Assembly (NCBI GenBank): GCA_964446865.1
Contig: CAYURD010000093.1
Location: 1 to 16,789 of the forward strand
Source of the DNA: Glaciecola sp964446865
GTDB taxonomy: Bacteria; Pseudomonadota; Gammaproteobacteria; Enterobacterales; Alteromonadaceae
Direction: 5' to 3'
Length of the DNA: 16,789 nt
Below are positions 14,747-16,789 of this stretch, one piece after another; positions within the stretch are counted from its first letter, which is position 1; every line of letters starts with the position of its first letter. The notes under the pieces were generated by a model, which had not been told where the DNA came from, did not search any database, and was given only the letters and a program-made list of their open reading frames with translations. The translations under genes and the position numbers were made by a program.

Positions 14747-15958
14747 ATGGACGTTGTAATGGAAAATTTTGAGGTTGACAGTTTTTTAACTTACACAATT
14801 GGCATTTTAGTCTTTTTTGTAGGTGTTCTATTAACAAAAAAAGTCGCTTTCTTGCGAGATTTCAATATTCCTGAACCTGTTACGGGCGGTCTAATTGCCG
14901 CTTTACTCATCACCCTATTCTTTATACTGACTGGTATTGAAATTGGGTTTGATTTAAGTACCAGAGACACTCTGCTAGTCTATTTCTTCACGGCCATTGG
15001 TTTAAACGCTAGATTTTCTGACCTAGTTGTGGGCGGGCGGCCGCTAATGATTTTGCTAGTCCTCACGCTTTCTTTTATTGTGATTCAAAACGCAATTGGT
15101 ATTGGAAGTGCCATAATGCTTGACTTGCCTAATGCTATAGGTGTACTAGCTGGCTCTGCATCATTAATTGGTGGCCATGGCACCGCCATTGCTTGGGCAC
15201 CCGATATTGCTGAAGGTGGTATTAGTAACGCACTTGAAATCGGCGTAGCAGCGGCAACATTAGGTCTTGTGGTAGCGAGTTTAGTTGGTGGTCCTATTGC
15301 TAAATTTCTATTAGCTCGGAATAATTTATCAGGTGCACCTGACGAGGCGCCTTCCATTGGGATCGAATATGAAAAAGCGGATGATGAAAACTTTAATCAT
15401 CTAAATTTTATGTCTGTCATCTTAGTGCTTCACCTTTGTATCATTATTGGTTACATCGCTAATCATGCATTGGAACAAGCGGGGTTTAAATTACCTTTGT
15501 TTGTTAGTTGCCTGTTAACAGGTATCGTGTTGTCAAATACCGTCCCTCATTTATTGCCAAAATTGAAATGGCCGGCACGAACAAGATCGTTAGCTATTGT
15601 TTCTGATTTTTCTTTAAGTCTGTTTTTAACCATGTCATTAATGAGTATGCAGTTATGGACTATTGCAGACTTGGCAGGGTCGCTATTAATTATTTTGTTG
15701 GTACAAACTTTAGGCGCTGTATTGTTCATTTTATTTATATTGTTTCCGCTAATGGGCAGGAATTATCAAGCGGCCGTGTTAAGTGCCGGTTTTGGTGGTT
15801 TTGCATTGGGCGCTACGCCAACGGCAATTGCCAACATGACGGCGGTTACTAAAGCACATGGTCCTGCACCGACCGCGTTTATTATTTTACCGTTAGTTGC
15901 TGCATTTTTTGTTGATGTAACTAACGCATTTGTTATTCAGTTTGCACTCACCCTGTAG
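14747..15958 (+). CDS. gltS: Sodium/glutamate symporter, GltS type
   Basis: GltS is an inner-membrane Na+-driven glutamate importer. The 403 residues match E. coli GltS (401) along their length: FNIPEPVTGGL, FFTAIGLNARFSDL, QNAIGIG, then GGHGTA (142-147), and FGGFALGATPTAIANM (GATPTAIANM at 355-364). The two glycine-rich repeats GGHGTA and GATPTA form the re-entrant loops of the family's inverted-repeat fold. About ten hydrophobic segments and a polar cytoplasmic loop (DEAPSIGIEYEKADDENFN) are present. The Shine-Dalgarno is poor at this ATG; the ATG four codons later (14759), with GGA seven bases before it, is an alternative. Substrate by family is glutamate, but a related dicarboxylate cannot be excluded. 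It lies between the channel and an RND adaptor gene. Confidence 0.94.
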   Translation: MDVVMENFEVDSFLTYTIGILVFFVGVLLTKKVAFLRDFNIPEPVTGGLIAALLITLFFILTGIEIGFDLSTRDTLLVYFFTAIGLNARFSDLVVGGRPLMILLVLTLSFIVIQNAIGIGSAIMLDLPNAIGVLAGSASLIGGHGTAIAWAPDIAEGGISNALEIGVAAATLGLVVASLVGGPIAKFLLARNNLSGAPDEAPSIGIEYEKADDENFNHLNFMSVILVLHLCIIIGYIANHALEQAGFKLPLFVSCLLTGIVLSNTVPHLLPKLKWPARTRSLAIVSDFSLSLFLTMSLMSMQLWTIADLAGSLLIILLVQTLGAVLFILFILFPLMGRNYQAAVLSAGFGGFALGATPTAIANMTAVTKAHGPAPTAFIILPLVAAFFVDVTNAFVIQFALTL

Positions 15959-15990
15959 TGCTCTCATAAAATTTGAAAGAAGGAAAAAAA

Positions 15991-16789
15991 ATGGTCTCTA
16001 ATAAGAGTTTAATGATGGTAGTAGCAGGCTCTTTTCTATTGAGTGCTTGTACTAAAGAAGTTGAGGTTGAATCGGTTGAAGTAGTTCGTCCTGCAAAGCT
16101 TATTGAAATACAAGCGTCAAGCAATGAAAAACTGTTTAACTTTCCAGCGGTGGTAGAGGCCCTTAGTTCTAAAGACCTTACCTTTCAAGTGTCGGGACAA
16201 ATTGAAACGATTAACGTACTTGCCGGCCAAGAAATAAAAAAAGGCGAAGTAATAGCAACACTAGTACAACGTGATTTTATCAATAGCGTAGAAACTGCAC
16301 AAAACCAATTTGATGCAGCTAAGCTTGAGTTTGATAGAGCAGAAAGACTGATAGTTGAAAATGCAATATCACGTAGTGTTTATGATCAGCGTTTAACGGC
16401 ATTAAACGTTGCAAGCGCCCAGCTTGATACTGCTAACAAAGCCCTAGAAGACACTAGTCTGATATCGCCATTTGATGGCGTCATTGCCGCCAAACAAGCC
16501 ACCGAGTTAGAAACCGTTAGCCCAAGTGCGCCTATCGTGACGATTCAAACTGAAGGTGCTGCTGAAGCATTGGTTAAAATTCCGGCTAGTTTAGTATCGC
16601 GCTCTAAGCAAATAGAACCTATAGAAACAGTCATCACTTTAGATGCCGCGCCAGACGTAAGAATTCCTGCTGAATTTGTATCAGCTTCAGCTATAGCCGA
16701 CGAAAAATCGCAAACTTTCGACGTTAAATTTGGTTTTACGCCGCCAGATTCTTTAGTCATTTTACCCGGTATGTCAGGCACTATCTCTT
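15991..16789 (+). CDS. RND efflux periplasmic adaptor (MFP), 3' end missing
   Basis: This is the membrane-fusion subunit of a tripartite RND pump, linking an inner-membrane transporter to an outer-membrane channel. The frame is open to the window edge, so only the first 266 residues are seen. The signal MMVVAGSFLLSAC gives lipobox Cys20, so the adaptor is lipid-anchored like AcrA. The biotinyl-lipoyl half-motifs appear as LTFQVSGQIETINVLAGQEI and SLISPFDGVIAAKQ (SPFDG is typical). Between them is a coiled-coil hairpin (FINSVETAQNQFDAAKLEFDR...), followed by the beta-barrel domain (about 185 onward). AAGGA lies 7 bases before the ATG. The gene starts 32 bases after gltS. The RND transporter itself would be expected just downstream. 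Substrate unknown. Confidence 0.93.
   Translation, partial: MVSNKSLMMVVAGSFLLSACTKEVEVESVEVVRPAKLIEIQASSNEKLFNFPAVVEALSSKDLTFQVSGQIETINVLAGQEIKKGEVIATLVQRDFINSVETAQNQFDAAKLEFDRAERLIVENAISRSVYDQRLTALNVASAQLDTANKALEDTSLISPFDGVIAAKQATELETVSPSAPIVTIQTEGAAEALVKIPASLVSRSKQIEPIETVITLDAAPDVRIPAEFVSASAIADEKSQTFDVKFGFTPPDSLVILPGMSGTIS

Overview
The window looks like chromosomal DNA of a marine gammaproteobacterium of the Alteromonadales type (Alteromonas/Glaciecola-like). This is inferred from its AT-leaning composition, the gammaproteobacterial gene order mutH / rppH-ptsP-lgt-thyA, and protein sequences close to the E. coli versions of MutH, RppH, Lgt and GltS. No phage, plasmid, transposase or CRISPR gene is visible.

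Layout. (1) 1-270: no recognisable gene, but a short block of six GGGAATGAC-containing tandem units (about 21 bp period) next to a TTCCCGC/GCGGGAA hairpin. (2) 279-1283, minus strand: a YfhL-type 2[4Fe-4S] ferredoxin and mutH. (3) 1368-6884, plus strand: rppH, ptsP, a TauE/SafE permease, lgt and thyA, tightly packed and probably one or two operons covering RNA 5'-end processing, the nitrogen PTS, lipoprotein maturation and dTMP synthesis. (4) 7055-10961, plus strand: an accessory envelope region with a lipoprotein, outer-membrane phospholipase A (pldA), a small secreted basic protein, a four-helix membrane protein and an outer-membrane beta-barrel. Several of these have no family I can name. 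(5) 14104-11058, minus strand: a four-gene operon of a TetR regulator, a patatin-like lipoprotein, a DUF4136 lipoprotein and a further lipoprotein. It starts at a clear sigma70 promoter with a palindromic operator and ends at a hairpin terminator. (6) 14290-16789, plus strand: a small K+ channel, a GltS-type glutamate symporter and an RND efflux adaptor lipoprotein cut by the window edge.

How the parts relate. Most of regions 4-6 concerns the envelope. Two unrelated phospholipase types, PldA in the outer membrane and a lipid-anchored patatin, lie within about 6 kb, and lgt, which modifies every lipoprotein, is in the same window. The most interesting candidate system is the TetR-patatin-lipoprotein operon. 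Its operator, TGAATGA-N4-TCATTCA, resembles the published operator of Bacillus FadR (a TetR-family acyl-CoA sensor), so lipid-responsive control of a surface lipase and two companion lipoproteins is a reasonable but untested idea. The rest of the window is mostly core genome.
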